The translations under genes and the position numbers were made by a program. 64,000 nt of DNA from Thiosulfatihalobacter marinus. Its GTDB lineage: Bacteria; Pseudomonadota; Alphaproteobacteria; Rhodobacterales; Rhodobacteraceae. Of this stretch, positions 51,416 to 59,369 are shown in pieces. The notes under the pieces were generated by a model. That model saw only the letters and a list, made by a program, of their open reading frames with translations, had not been told where the DNA came from and made no database searches. Where the stretch lies: NCBI RefSeq assembly GCF_016019955.1, contig NZ_JAECRZ010000005.1, forward strand, positions 1-64,000, in the 5' to 3' direction. Positions within the stretch are counted from its first letter, which is position 1; the number at the start of each line of letters is the position of its first letter.

Positions 51416-52527
51416 GCGACGATTCCGCCGATACCGATACCTACGCGCTAAAGGCGGATGATCTCCAGGAGATGGCCGTTCCCAAGTTGGCATATGAACC
51501 GCCTGCGCCCAAAAGCTACCGCCCCAGGATCGGCATGATCGGTACTGGCGGGATCGCCAACAGTCATCTGGACGCTTATCGCGCTGCCGGGTGGGATGTC
51601 GCGGCGCTGTGGAATCGCAGCCGGAACAAGGCCGAGGAAAAGGCGGCGGCGTATTGTCCCGGCGCGCGGGTTGCGGATGACATGCAGAGCCTGCTGGACG
51701 ACAGCGGCATTGATGTTGTCGACATCACTCTGCCGACCGAGATTCGCGCGCCGGTGATCGAGGCGGCGTTGATGGCGGGCAAGCACGTGCTGAGCCAGAA
51801 GCCCTTTGTCAGCGATCTGGACACCGGCGAGGCACTGGTCAGGCTGGCGGAGGATCGGGGTGTGAAGCTGGCGGTGAATCAGAACGGGCGGTGGTCGCCG
51901 CATTTGGGATGGATGCGCGAAGCTTGCCGGGCCGGGCTGATTGGCGACGTGGTTTCGATTCATGCCGCGTTGCACTGGAACCACGGCTGGACGGCCGGTA
52001 CGCCGTTTGACGATATCGTGGACCTGATCCTGTATGATTTCGGCATCCACTGGTTTGATTTTGTCGCGTCGATCGCCGGTGATCGCGTGGAAAGCGTGTT
52101 TGCCATGGCGGCACATGCGCGTGGCCAGGCCAACAGGGTGCCGCTGATGGCGCAGGCGCTGATCCGCATGGAAGGCGGGCAGGCAAGCCTGATTTTCGAC
52201 GGTGGCGCGGCGCATGGTGCGCGCGACACCACCTATGTGGCCGGGCGTGACGGCAGCCTTGTTTCGGATGGCCCGGACCTGGGCAACCAGCGCGTGACCC
52301 TGACGACGGCGAGTGGCATTGCGCGCCCCGAGTTGCGGGGAAGCTGGTTCAATGACGGGTTTGCCGGAGCCATGGGCGAATTGCTGTGCGCAATCGAGGC
52401 GGACAGGATGCCGCTGAACTCGGCACGAGACAACCTTGGGTCGCTGGCGTTGACCTTTGCCGCGCTGCGCGCGCGCGCAACTGGGCGCGAGGTAGCCGTG
52501 GGCTCGGTGCGTCGGCTGGACGGCTAG
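51412..52527 (+). CDS. Gfo/Idh/MocA family oxidoreductase with QKP motif
   Basis: A 371-residue oxidoreductase with an N-terminal extension of about 35 residues before the Rossmann motif IGMIGTGGIANSHLDAYRAA. The canonical EKP triplet reads QKP (HVLSQKPFVSD); the catalytic Lys is kept. The substrate domain shows DLILYDFGIHWFDFVASIAG. It is the third Gfo/Idh gene of the cluster and the last gene of the operon. The start is the ATG at 51412, overlapping the preceding stop. Confidence 0.85.
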   Translation: MSDDSADTDTYALKADDLQEMAVPKLAYEPPAPKSYRPRIGMIGTGGIANSHLDAYRAAGWDVAALWNRSRNKAEEKAAAYCPGARVADDMQSLLDDSGIDVVDITLPTEIRAPVIEAALMAGKHVLSQKPFVSDLDTGEALVRLAEDRGVKLAVNQNGRWSPHLGWMREACRAGLIGDVVSIHAALHWNHGWTAGTPFDDIVDLILYDFGIHWFDFVASIAGDRVESVFAMAAHARGQANRVPLMAQALIRMEGGQASLIFDGGAAHGARDTTYVAGRDGSLVSDGPDLGNQRVTLTTASGIARPELRGSWFNDGFAGAMGELLCAIEADRMPLNSARDNLGSLALTFAALRARATGREVAVGSVRRLDG

Positions 52528-52550
52528 CGATCGGATTTACCGGATACGGA

Positions 52551-53291
52551 TCACGTCTCGGGCAGGGCGACTTCGTCGAGTGTTCGTTGCAGTTCCTCGA
52601 TGTCACGCTCGTTCTTGGTCAGCAGGTCCCTGGCCCGCTGCCGCGCCAGTTCGGGATCCCGGTCGCGGATGGCTTCGGCGATCCAGAGGTGATCGGGGAT
52701 GTTGCGGATGTAGCCCTGGTTGGCCCCGGTGAAGAGGGCGAAATTGCTGCGCAGCAATTTTTCGACCGCCTTGGCCAGCGACCGCAAAAGCGGATTGCCC
52801 GATGCCTCCAGCAGGACGGAGTGGAATTCGGCGTCCCAGTGCACGGATTTCTCCATGTTTCGGGTATTGCCCGCCATCTGCTCGTAGCATTCAAAGAGGC
52901 GCAGTATCTGGGTGGAGGTGGCGCGTTGTGCCGCCAGGGCGGCGGCCTCGGGTTCGATGATCTGGCGCAGTTCGGACAGCGCCTTGATCAGCCCCTTGTT
53001 GGTGGACTTGTCCGCGATCATCCAATCGATCATCTGCGGATCCAGCAGGTTCCAGTCCTCGGGAGGACGCACGCTGGTGCCTTTCTTGCGCGCCGAGACA
53101 ACCAGGTTCTTGCCCGCCAGTGTCTTGACCGCCTCGCGCACTGCGTTGCGGCTGGCGCCGAATTCGTCGATCAGATCCTGTTCGAACAGAAAGGTCTTTC
53201 CCGGCGCCATTTCGCCGGCCACGATGCGCCGTCCCAGCACATCCACGATATGCTGGGTGATGTTATGTCCCGGTTTTGGCGCATTGGTCAT
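52551..53291 (-). CDS. GntR family (FCD/FadR-like) regulator
   Basis: A 246-residue regulator: winged helix (IVDVLGRRIVAGEMAPGKTF, then FGASRNAVREAVKTLAGKNL) and FCD domain (LSELRQIIEPEAAALAAQRA, WDAEFHSVLLEASGNPLL). It is the last gene of SDR-RraA-GntR and probably controls both that operon and the divergent ABC/dehydratase operon through the palindrome at 54783. Confidence 0.88.
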   Translation of the reverse strand: MTNAPKPGHNITQHIVDVLGRRIVAGEMAPGKTFLFEQDLIDEFGASRNAVREAVKTLAGKNLVVSARKKGTSVRPPEDWNLLDPQMIDWMIADKSTNKGLIKALSELRQIIEPEAAALAAQRATSTQILRLFECYEQMAGNTRNMEKSVHWDAEFHSVLLEASGNPLLRSLAKAVEKLLRSNFALFTGANQGYIRNIPDHLWIAEAIRDRDPELARQRARDLLTKNERDIEELQRTLDEVALPET

Positions 53292-53294
53292 TGA

Positions 53295-53969
53295 TCAGAA
53301 CTTTCCGTGCTCCAGATAGGCGTCCACCGGATCGGTGCCCGACAGAATCGCGGCGCGCACCTTGTCTTCGGCGGTCATCACGTTTTCCACCTCGGTCACG
53401 ACCGCCTGGGCAATCTCGGCGGGGATGATGACGACCCCGTCGAAATCGGCAAGCACATAATCGCCGTTGCGGATCAGAACGTCGCCGATGGTGATCGGTT
53501 CGCCGGTGGCGTCGGGCACCCATTTGCCGACGATATCGCGGGGGGTGCGAAACTTGCAGAAGACCGGGAAGCCGATCTTGCGGATAAAGGCATTGTCACG
53601 GCTGCCACCATCCACGACATAGCCGCGAATGCCCCGGTACTTGAGCGTTTCGGCCGAAAGCTCTCCCATCAGGGCCAGGCTTGGCGAGTTGGGTTGGCAG
53701 ATCACGACATGGCCGGCGGGCGCGTCGGACAGGAATTGCACCCAGGGCAGCAGATAGTCGGTTTCGGGGTTGGCGCGCTCGGTATCAAAGGCAACGCCAC
53801 GCAGGGTGAAGACAGGGCCGCAACAGCGGGTTTCCGCGTCCAGCCCGACAATGTCGTGCGGCAACACGCAATTCTGGCGGCCCATGGCGCGCATGACATC
53901 GTAGATGGCGCCGGAATAGCAGTTTTCGAGCCGGTCGGTGAGGGTGGTTGCGTTTGTCATCGGGTCCAT
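53295..53969 (-). CDS. RraA family protein (pyruvate-type aldolase candidate)
   Basis: A 224-residue RraA/HMG-aldolase-like protein. The active-site segment RGIRGYVVDGGSRDNAFI keeps the Arg-Asp pair, and the C-terminal ADFDGVVIIPAEIAQAV is typical. True RraA (RNase E regulator) is about 160 residues; the longer form and catabolic context favour a metal-dependent aldolase splitting a 2-keto-3-deoxy acid into pyruvate and an aldehyde. Three bases separate it from the GntR gene and six from the SDR gene. Confidence 0.85.
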   Translation of the reverse strand: MDPMTNATTLTDRLENCYSGAIYDVMRAMGRQNCVLPHDIVGLDAETRCCGPVFTLRGVAFDTERANPETDYLLPWVQFLSDAPAGHVVICQPNSPSLALMGELSAETLKYRGIRGYVVDGGSRDNAFIRKIGFPVFCKFRTPRDIVGKWVPDATGEPITIGDVLIRNGDYVLADFDGVVIIPAEIAQAVVTEVENVMTAEDKVRAAILSGTDPVDAYLEHGKF

Positions 53970-53975
53970 GTTCCT

Positions 53976-54758
53976 TCAGATCCAGCCGCCATTGACGGGA
54001 AAGACGCCCGAGGTGCACATGCGCGAATCGTCGGCCAGCAGGAAGGCGACGAGATTGGCCACGTCTTCGGGTTCGATCAGGTCGGGCAGGCATTGCCCGG
54101 CATGGATCTCGCGCTCCAGCTCGGGGGTGAGCCACAGCTTGACCTGGCGTTCGGTGCGCACGAATCCCGGCGTGACACAGTTGACGCGGATACGGTCTGG
54201 CCCCAGTTCGCGGGCCAGCCCGTTTGTCAGCCCCTCGATGCCGGATTTTGCGGTGACATAGGCCGACAGGTTGTCCAGCCCGACGCGCCAGCTCATCGAG
54301 CCCATGTTGACGATGGCGCCACCGCCGGCGGATTTCATTGCGTCGGCAACGGCCTGAGCGGCGAAAAACTGGTGATCCAGGTTGACTTGCAGCGCGGCGC
54401 GCCAGCTTTGCGGCGTCACCTCGCCGATTGCATGGCGGGTGTCGTTCGCGGCGTTGTTCACCAGGCCGCGTATCGGGCCGGTCTGTTCCATGACCCCGGC
54501 CACACCGGCTTTCAGAGCGCCAAGATCGGTGATGTCCAGCGCGCGGAACACGGGCAGGTGGCGCGGGGCGGTTTGTGCAATCGCCGCGACCAGCGCCGCG
54601 CCGGCCGCGGCGTCGATATCGACAAATCCGACCCGTGCGCCCAGCCCGGTCAACCGCTGTACGATCGCTGCGCCGATACCGCTGCCACCGCCGGTGATGA
54701 GAACCGCGCGATCCACTAGGCTGGGAAATGAAGCAAATTCAGTTGTTTGCGCTGACAC
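53976..54758 (-). CDS. SDR family oxidoreductase
   Basis: A 260-residue classical SDR: cofactor motif LITGGGSGIGAAIVQRL, NNAANDTRHAIGE, catalytic region NMGSMSWRVG and YVTAKSGIEGL, terminal GVFPVNGGWI. The Asp of FVDIDAAA suggests NAD. The GTG at 54758 with AGGGAGG upstream is preferred to the ATG at 54797, which lies inside the operator. A sugar or aldonolactone dehydrogenase is likely by context. Confidence 0.87.
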   Translation of the reverse strand: MSAQTTEFASFPSLVDRAVLITGGGSGIGAAIVQRLTGLGARVGFVDIDAAAGAALVAAIAQTAPRHLPVFRALDITDLGALKAGVAGVMEQTGPIRGLVNNAANDTRHAIGEVTPQSWRAALQVNLDHQFFAAQAVADAMKSAGGGAIVNMGSMSWRVGLDNLSAYVTAKSGIEGLTNGLARELGPDRIRVNCVTPGFVRTERQVKLWLTPELEREIHAGQCLPDLIEPEDVANLVAFLLADDSRMCTSGVFPVNGGWI

Positions 54759-54782
54759 GCTGGCCTCCCTGAGATGTGTCTC

Positions 54783-54797
54783 ATGAGACGGTCTCAT
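54783..54797. promoter_or_regulatory. GntR-type operator in the divergent gap
   Basis: ATGAGACGGTCTCAT is a perfect palindrome around a central G, 25 bases before the SDR start. It matches the size and plan of sites bound by FCD-type GntR dimers, and the GntR gene is in the operon that starts here. Confidence 0.65.
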
Positions 54798-54803
54798 TTC
54801 AGG

Positions 54804-54833
54804 TACTACTTGTCAAATGTAAAATACTACTTG
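54804..54833. repeat. TACTACTTG direct repeat in the divergent gap
   Basis: TACTACTTG occurs at 54804-54812 and 54825-54833, exactly 21 bases apart (two helical turns). It overlaps an inverted repeat CATTTCAGGTA/TACTTGAAATG (54795-54805, 54828-54838). These are probably extra regulator contacts or promoter elements for the ABC operon. The rest of the 225-base gap shows no gene. Confidence 0.5.
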
Positions 54834-54983
54834 AAATGAAAACAAATCCCACTTAACGATTCTGGCGTGGCGCCGGGAATCACCGAAATCCGGTGGTGCA
54901 ACAAGAGCTGAACAGCCGCCGCCGGGGGGATAGCGCCCATGGGGCGCGACGGTTTGGCGAAATCGAAACGGGAGGAAAACCAG

Positions 54984-56261
54984 ATGAACATACCCTTCAA
55001 GACAACGTTGCGGACGACCTGCGTGGCCGCTGCCGTACTTGGGATCGGCGCGGTTGCCGCATCGGCCGAGCCGAAGACCAACATGATGCACCAATGGGCG
55101 CAGGGGTCTGAAGCGGCCGCCATTGCCAAGCTGGGCGAAATGTACGAAGCCGCCGGAGGCAAGTGGGAGCAAACCGCGATTGCGGGGCATACCTCGAACA
55201 CCCTGGCCAAGCTGCGCTCGGATGTGGTGTCGGGGAACGCGCCTGCGGCGGTTCAGCTCAAGGGCCCCGAGATTGCGGAGTGGAATGCCACCGGCGCCAC
55301 GGCCAATCTTGACGAAACCGCCGCTGCACAGGGCTGGGACGATGTCGTGGCCCCTGAATTGCTGACGGTGATGAAGCCGACAGGCAGTTGGGTGGCGGCG
55401 CCGATGAACATCCACCGCGTGAACTGGATGTATTCGTCCAAGGCGATCCTGGACGATCTGGGCATCGACGTGCCCAAAACCTGGGACGAGTTCAACGCCG
55501 CCTGCGACAAGGTTCAGGCCGCGGGCAAGACCTGCATCGCCCATGGCGCCGCGGACTGGTCCGACACCACGACCTTTGACAGCGTCGTTTACGGCATGGA
55601 CGCCGAATTGTATCGCAAGGCCTTTCAGGAGGCCGATCTGGACGCATTGCGCAGCGATGGCATGGTCAAGGCGTTTGCCCAACTGCGCAAGATGGTCGGC
55701 TATATGGATGACGGCATCAACGGGCGCTCGTGGGAGCAGTCGATGACCATGACCATGACCGGAGAAGCGGCATTTTTCCTGATGGGTGACTGGACGGTGG
55801 CCTCGGCCAACCTGGCCGGGTTCAAGGAAGACATGGATTATGTCTGTACCCAGGCACCGGTGGACTGGGGCGGGACGGGCTTTATCCTGAACGCGGATTC
55901 GGTGGTGTTCTTTAAGCAGAAGGATCCCGACTATATCGAAGGGCAGAAACTTTTGGCCAAGACGATCATGTCGCCCGAGTTCCAGGTGACGTTCAACGTG
56001 GCCAAGGGATCGATCCCGGCGCGGACCGATGTGGACCTGTCGACCGGCGGTTTCACAAACTGTCAGCAGAAAAGCCTGGCGGACCTGAAAGTGTCGGTGG
56101 ACACCGGTACGCTGGTCCGGTCGATGGCGCACAACATGACGGTGCTGCAAAAGTATCGTGGCGCGATGATGGAAGTGATCACGGAATTCGTGGCCGATGA
56201 CAGCATCTCGCCCCAGGAGGCCGCCAATCAGCTGGCCGACGCGGTCGAGTTGCAGATGTAA
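54984..56261 (+). CDS. ABC transporter substrate-binding protein (maltose/Ugp type)
   Basis: A 425-residue periplasmic protein with signal peptide (about 30 residues, ending VAASAEPK). Family 1 features are LRSDVVSGNAPAAVQLKGPE, PMNIHRVNWMYSSKAILDDL, GEAAFFLMGDWTVASA and TIMSPEFQVTFNVAKGSIPA. The ATG at 54984 is chosen because the signal peptide begins there and GGAGG lies upstream. It presents a sugar or sugar acid to the two permeases that follow. Confidence 0.92.
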   Translation: MNIPFKTTLRTTCVAAAVLGIGAVAASAEPKTNMMHQWAQGSEAAAIAKLGEMYEAAGGKWEQTAIAGHTSNTLAKLRSDVVSGNAPAAVQLKGPEIAEWNATGATANLDETAAAQGWDDVVAPELLTVMKPTGSWVAAPMNIHRVNWMYSSKAILDDLGIDVPKTWDEFNAACDKVQAAGKTCIAHGAADWSDTTTFDSVVYGMDAELYRKAFQEADLDALRSDGMVKAFAQLRKMVGYMDDGINGRSWEQSMTMTMTGEAAFFLMGDWTVASANLAGFKEDMDYVCTQAPVDWGGTGFILNADSVVFFKQKDPDYIEGQKLLAKTIMSPEFQVTFNVAKGSIPARTDVDLSTGGFTNCQQKSLADLKVSVDTGTLVRSMAHNMTVLQKYRGAMMEVITEFVADDSISPQEAANQLADAVELQM

Positions 56262-56277
56262 GCTCTCCCACGTTGCT

Positions 56278-56304
56278 CCGGTCCGCCCCCGATTGGCGGG
56301 CCGG
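56278..56304 (+). promoter_or_regulatory. hairpin behind the Ugp-type binding-protein gene
   Basis: CCGGTCCGCC (56278-56287) pairs with GGCGGGCCGG (56295-56304), one T-G pair, 7-base loop. It starts 16 bases after the stop and precedes the permease genes. Like the other binding-protein hairpins, it may set subunit ratios. Confidence 0.55.
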
Positions 56305-56345
56305 GGTGATGAATTTGCCGCCCGTCACCACGAGGAGACCCCGCG

Positions 56346-57272
56346 ATGCAGTCCCCACCGGACGTTCGCCACCCGCCGAAAGCCACCCGCCGCTGGGCGG
56401 ATATGGTGCCGCAGTTGGTGCTGGCCCCCACGCTGATCGCCGCCCTTGTCTGGGTCATCGGATTTTCATTGTGGACGCTTTGGATCTCGGTATCCCAATC
56501 GACGCTTTTGCCGGACATGGCCTATCAGGGCTTTGAACATTACGCCAAGCTATGGGGCAGCAAACGCTGGACCGTGGCATATCAGAACCTGTTCATCTTT
56601 GGCTCGCTTTATGTTGTCGGCACGCTGATTGTTGGCACGCTTCTGGCGGTTCTGATCGACCAGCGGGTTCGGTTCGAAGGCATCTGGCGGACAATCTACC
56701 TGTATCCGCTGGCAATCTCTTTCATCGTGACCGGCACTGTCTGGCGCTGGATATTTCATCCCAATACGGGTGTGGAACTGGCCCTGAAAGATATGGGCTG
56801 GGTCGCCGCCCGGTTCGACTGGATCACCGATCGGGACCTGGCGCTGTATGTCGTGGTGATCACCGGTATCTGGCACGCCTCGGGTTTTGCCATGGCGCTG
56901 ATCCTTGCAGGGCTGCGTTCGGTGGACGGAGATCTGGTGAAGGCGGCGCAGATCGACGGAGCGTCGATGCCGCGTATCTATCGCAGGGTGGTGCTGCCGA
57001 CGATCTGGCCGATCTTTGTCGCGGTGGCTGTGGTGCTGCTGCAATTCGCCATCAAGACCTATGACCTTGTTGTCGCCCTGACGCAGGGCGGGCCGGGGGT
57101 GTCGACAACGGTGCCCGCAATCGTTGTTTACGACCTGATGTTTCAGCGTGGCCAGATCGCGCAGGGGGCCGCCGCGGCGGTGATGATCCTTGTCGCGCTG
57201 GCGCTTGTGCTGATCCCCTATGCCGTCTGGACCGGCTGGCAGAAACGCAAGGAGGGCACCCGCCATGGCTGA
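56346..57272 (+). CDS. ABC transporter permease (MalF/UgpA type)
   Basis: A 308-residue inner-membrane protein with six hydrophobic segments and the EAA motif as LVKAAQIDGASMPRIYRRVV near residue 200. The N-terminus is cytosolic and basic. It pairs with the next permease, whose gene overlaps by eight bases. Confidence 0.93.
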   Translation: MQSPPDVRHPPKATRRWADMVPQLVLAPTLIAALVWVIGFSLWTLWISVSQSTLLPDMAYQGFEHYAKLWGSKRWTVAYQNLFIFGSLYVVGTLIVGTLLAVLIDQRVRFEGIWRTIYLYPLAISFIVTGTVWRWIFHPNTGVELALKDMGWVAARFDWITDRDLALYVVVITGIWHASGFAMALILAGLRSVDGDLVKAAQIDGASMPRIYRRVVLPTIWPIFVAVAVVLLQFAIKTYDLVVALTQGGPGVSTTVPAIVVYDLMFQRGQIAQGAAAAVMILVALALVLIPYAVWTGWQKRKEGTRHG

Positions 57273-58173
57273 TGCCACGACACATCAGGAATTCGATCCG
57301 CTGGCCACCGGCGGCATGCGCCGCAGGCTGGTTTCCAAGGCCATCGTCTATGGCGCGCTGGGCCTGTTTGCCCTGGTGTACCTGACGCCGCTATTGATCA
57401 TTTCACTGAATACCCTGCGCCCGCTGGAGGACATCGTGCGGACCGGCTTCATCGCACTCCCCGAGGCCGAAACGATGACGCTCAGGTACTGGGGCGAGGC
57501 GTGGGGTAGCTTTTGCATTGGCGGCACCTGTGAGGGCGTTTCGCGGTTCTACAAGAACTCGCTGATGATGACGATCCCGGCCACGGTGCTGTCGACGCTG
57601 TTCGGATTGCTGAACGGTTACGTCCTGTCCAAGTGGCGGTTCCGATATGACGGGCTGGTGTTCGGTCTGATCACGCTGGGCGTGTTCATGCCGCAACAGA
57701 TGACCCTGCTGCCCTGGGCCTTCGTGCTGGGCAAGCTGGGTCTGTCCAACACGATCGGCGGGCTGGTCTTTGTGCATACGGTCCAGGGAATTTCCTTTAC
57801 CACGTTGTTCTGCCGCAACTATTTCGTGTCGATCCCCGACGACCTGATCAAGGCCGCGCGGATCGACGGGGCCGGGTTCTGGCGGATTTTCCGCCGGATC
57901 ATCCTGCCGCTGTCGCCGCCCATCGTGATCGTGACGGTGATCTGGCAGTTCACCGGCATCTGGAACGAGTTCCTGTTCGGGACCGTTTTCACCTCTGGCG
58001 CCAACCAACCCATCACCTCGGCCATCGTTGCCTTTTCGGGCAGCGGCACCGGCGAGCGGCACTACAATGTCGAGGCCGCCGCCGTGATCATGGCCGCGAT
58101 CCCGCCGCTTTTGATCTATGTCGTCGGGGGCAAATATTTCGTGCGCGGTCTCACTCAGGGCGCCGTCAAATAG
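57265..58173 (+). CDS. ABC transporter permease (MalG/UgpE type)
   Basis: A 302-residue membrane protein with six hydrophobic segments; the EAA loop reads LIKAARIDGAGFWRIFRRII. An insertion with two cysteines (GSFCIGGTCEGVSRFY) lies in the first periplasmic loop, possibly a disulfide. The ATG at 57265 overlaps the end of the other permease gene. Confidence 0.92.
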   Translation: MADATTHQEFDPLATGGMRRRLVSKAIVYGALGLFALVYLTPLLIISLNTLRPLEDIVRTGFIALPEAETMTLRYWGEAWGSFCIGGTCEGVSRFYKNSLMMTIPATVLSTLFGLLNGYVLSKWRFRYDGLVFGLITLGVFMPQQMTLLPWAFVLGKLGLSNTIGGLVFVHTVQGISFTTLFCRNYFVSIPDDLIKAARIDGAGFWRIFRRIILPLSPPIVIVTVIWQFTGIWNEFLFGTVFTSGANQPITSAIVAFSGSGTGERHYNVEAAAVIMAAIPPLLIYVVGGKYFVRGLTQGAVK

Positions 58174-58185
58174 GAAGCGAAAATC

Positions 58186-59283
58186 ATGTCGTCACTTACC
58201 ATCAGGGATCTGCGCAAGAGCTATGGCAATGTCGAGGTCCTGACTGACATCAACCTGGAGGCCGAAAGCGGCGAGTTCGTCGCGCTGGTTGGCCCGTCGG
58301 GCTGTGGGAAATCCACCCTGCTGAGTATCATCGCCGGGCTGGAAAGCGTGACCTCGGGCGAGGTGCGGATCGAGGATCGGGTGGTCAATAATGACGCGCC
58401 CAAGGACCGCGACATCGCCATGGTGTTCCAGTCTTACGCGCTTTATCCCACCATGACCGTGCGCGAGAACATGACCTTTGGCATGGAATGCCGGAACGTG
58501 CCCAGGGCTGAGCAGAAAGAGACCGTCGAAAAGGTTGCGGACCTGCTCCAGATCGGGCCGCTGCTGAATCGCAAGCCCAGCCAGCTTTCGGGCGGGCAGC
58601 GTCAGCGGGTTGCCATGGGCCGCGCGCTGGTGCGTGATCCCAAGCTGTTCCTGTTCGACGAACCGTTGTCGAACCTGGACGCCAAGCTGCGCATCGAGAT
58701 GCGCTCGGAGATCAAGAAGCTGCACCAGAGGGTGGGCAAGACCACCGTCTACGTGACCCATGATCAGGTGGAGGCGATGACCCTGGCAAGCCGTATCGCG
58801 GTGATGTACAAGGGCGTTCTTCAGCAATACGACACGCCCAAGGAAATCTATGAACGCCCGCGCAACAAGTTTGTTGCGGGATTCATGGGATCGCCGACGA
58901 TGAATTTCCTTGATGCCAAGGTGGTCGCGCATGGGGATGGTCTGGGGCTGACAGTGGACGGGGGCGATGGTGCGGTGATGCCGGTGACATCGGAAAAATC
59001 GGCCGGGCTGACGCAGGGCCAGCCGGTGGTGTTTGGTGTGCGCCCGGAACATTTCAACCCGGTCCACGCCCATCGCGGCGATCCGATCGCGACGCTGAAA
59101 GTGCTGGTGGACATGGTGGAACCCACCGGATCGGAAACCATCCTGATGAGCCGCGTCGCCGGGCAGAACGTGGTTGCCAGCGTGGAACCGGACGATGCCC
59201 CGAACGAGGGCGAGACCGTCGAGCTGGCCATCAACATGGGCAAGATCTGTTTGTTCGACCCGGCAACCGAGTTGCGGCTGTAG
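58186..59283 (+). CDS. ABC transporter ATP-binding protein (MalK/UgpC type)
   Basis: A 365-residue ATPase. Walker [11 protein letters not shown] (39-48), Q-loop [12 protein letters not shown], signature [15 protein letters not shown], Walker [13 protein letters not shown] and the switch His in [11 protein letters not shown] are all canonical. The C-terminal part is the TOBE regulatory domain. It energises the two permeases upstream. Confidence 0.95.
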   Translation: MSSLTIRDLRKSYGNVEVLTDINLEAESGEFVALVGPSGCGKSTLLSIIAGLESVTSGEVRIEDRVVNNDAPKDRDIAMVFQSYALYPTMTVRENMTFGMECRNVPRAEQKETVEKVADLLQIGPLLNRKPSQLSGGQRQRVAMGRALVRDPKLFLFDEPLSNLDAKLRIEMRSEIKKLHQRVGKTTVYVTHDQVEAMTLASRIAVMYKGVLQQYDTPKEIYERPRNKFVAGFMGSPTMNFLDAKVVAHGDGLGLTVDGGDGAVMPVTSEKSAGLTQGQPVVFGVRPEHFNPVHAHRGDPIATLKVLVDMVEPTGSETILMSRVAGQNVVASVEPDDAPNEGETVELAINMGKICLFDPATELRL

Positions 59284-59369
59284 CCCGCGACGGGCCGGGC
59301 CATTGGTCCGGTTGCCGCCGCACATTTTTCCGGCCCGAAACCGGGCAGATAATCGACAGGTTTTCGAAG

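Noticed and set aside
53307-54719. 470-codon plus-strand open frame opposite RraA and SDR genes
   Set aside because: Low-complexity shadow; both minus-strand genes have full family motifs.
55743-55760. ATGACC triple hexamer repeat in the Ugp-type binding-protein gene
   Set aside because: It encodes a short Met-Thr run inside a conserved domain; too short to be called a repeat element.
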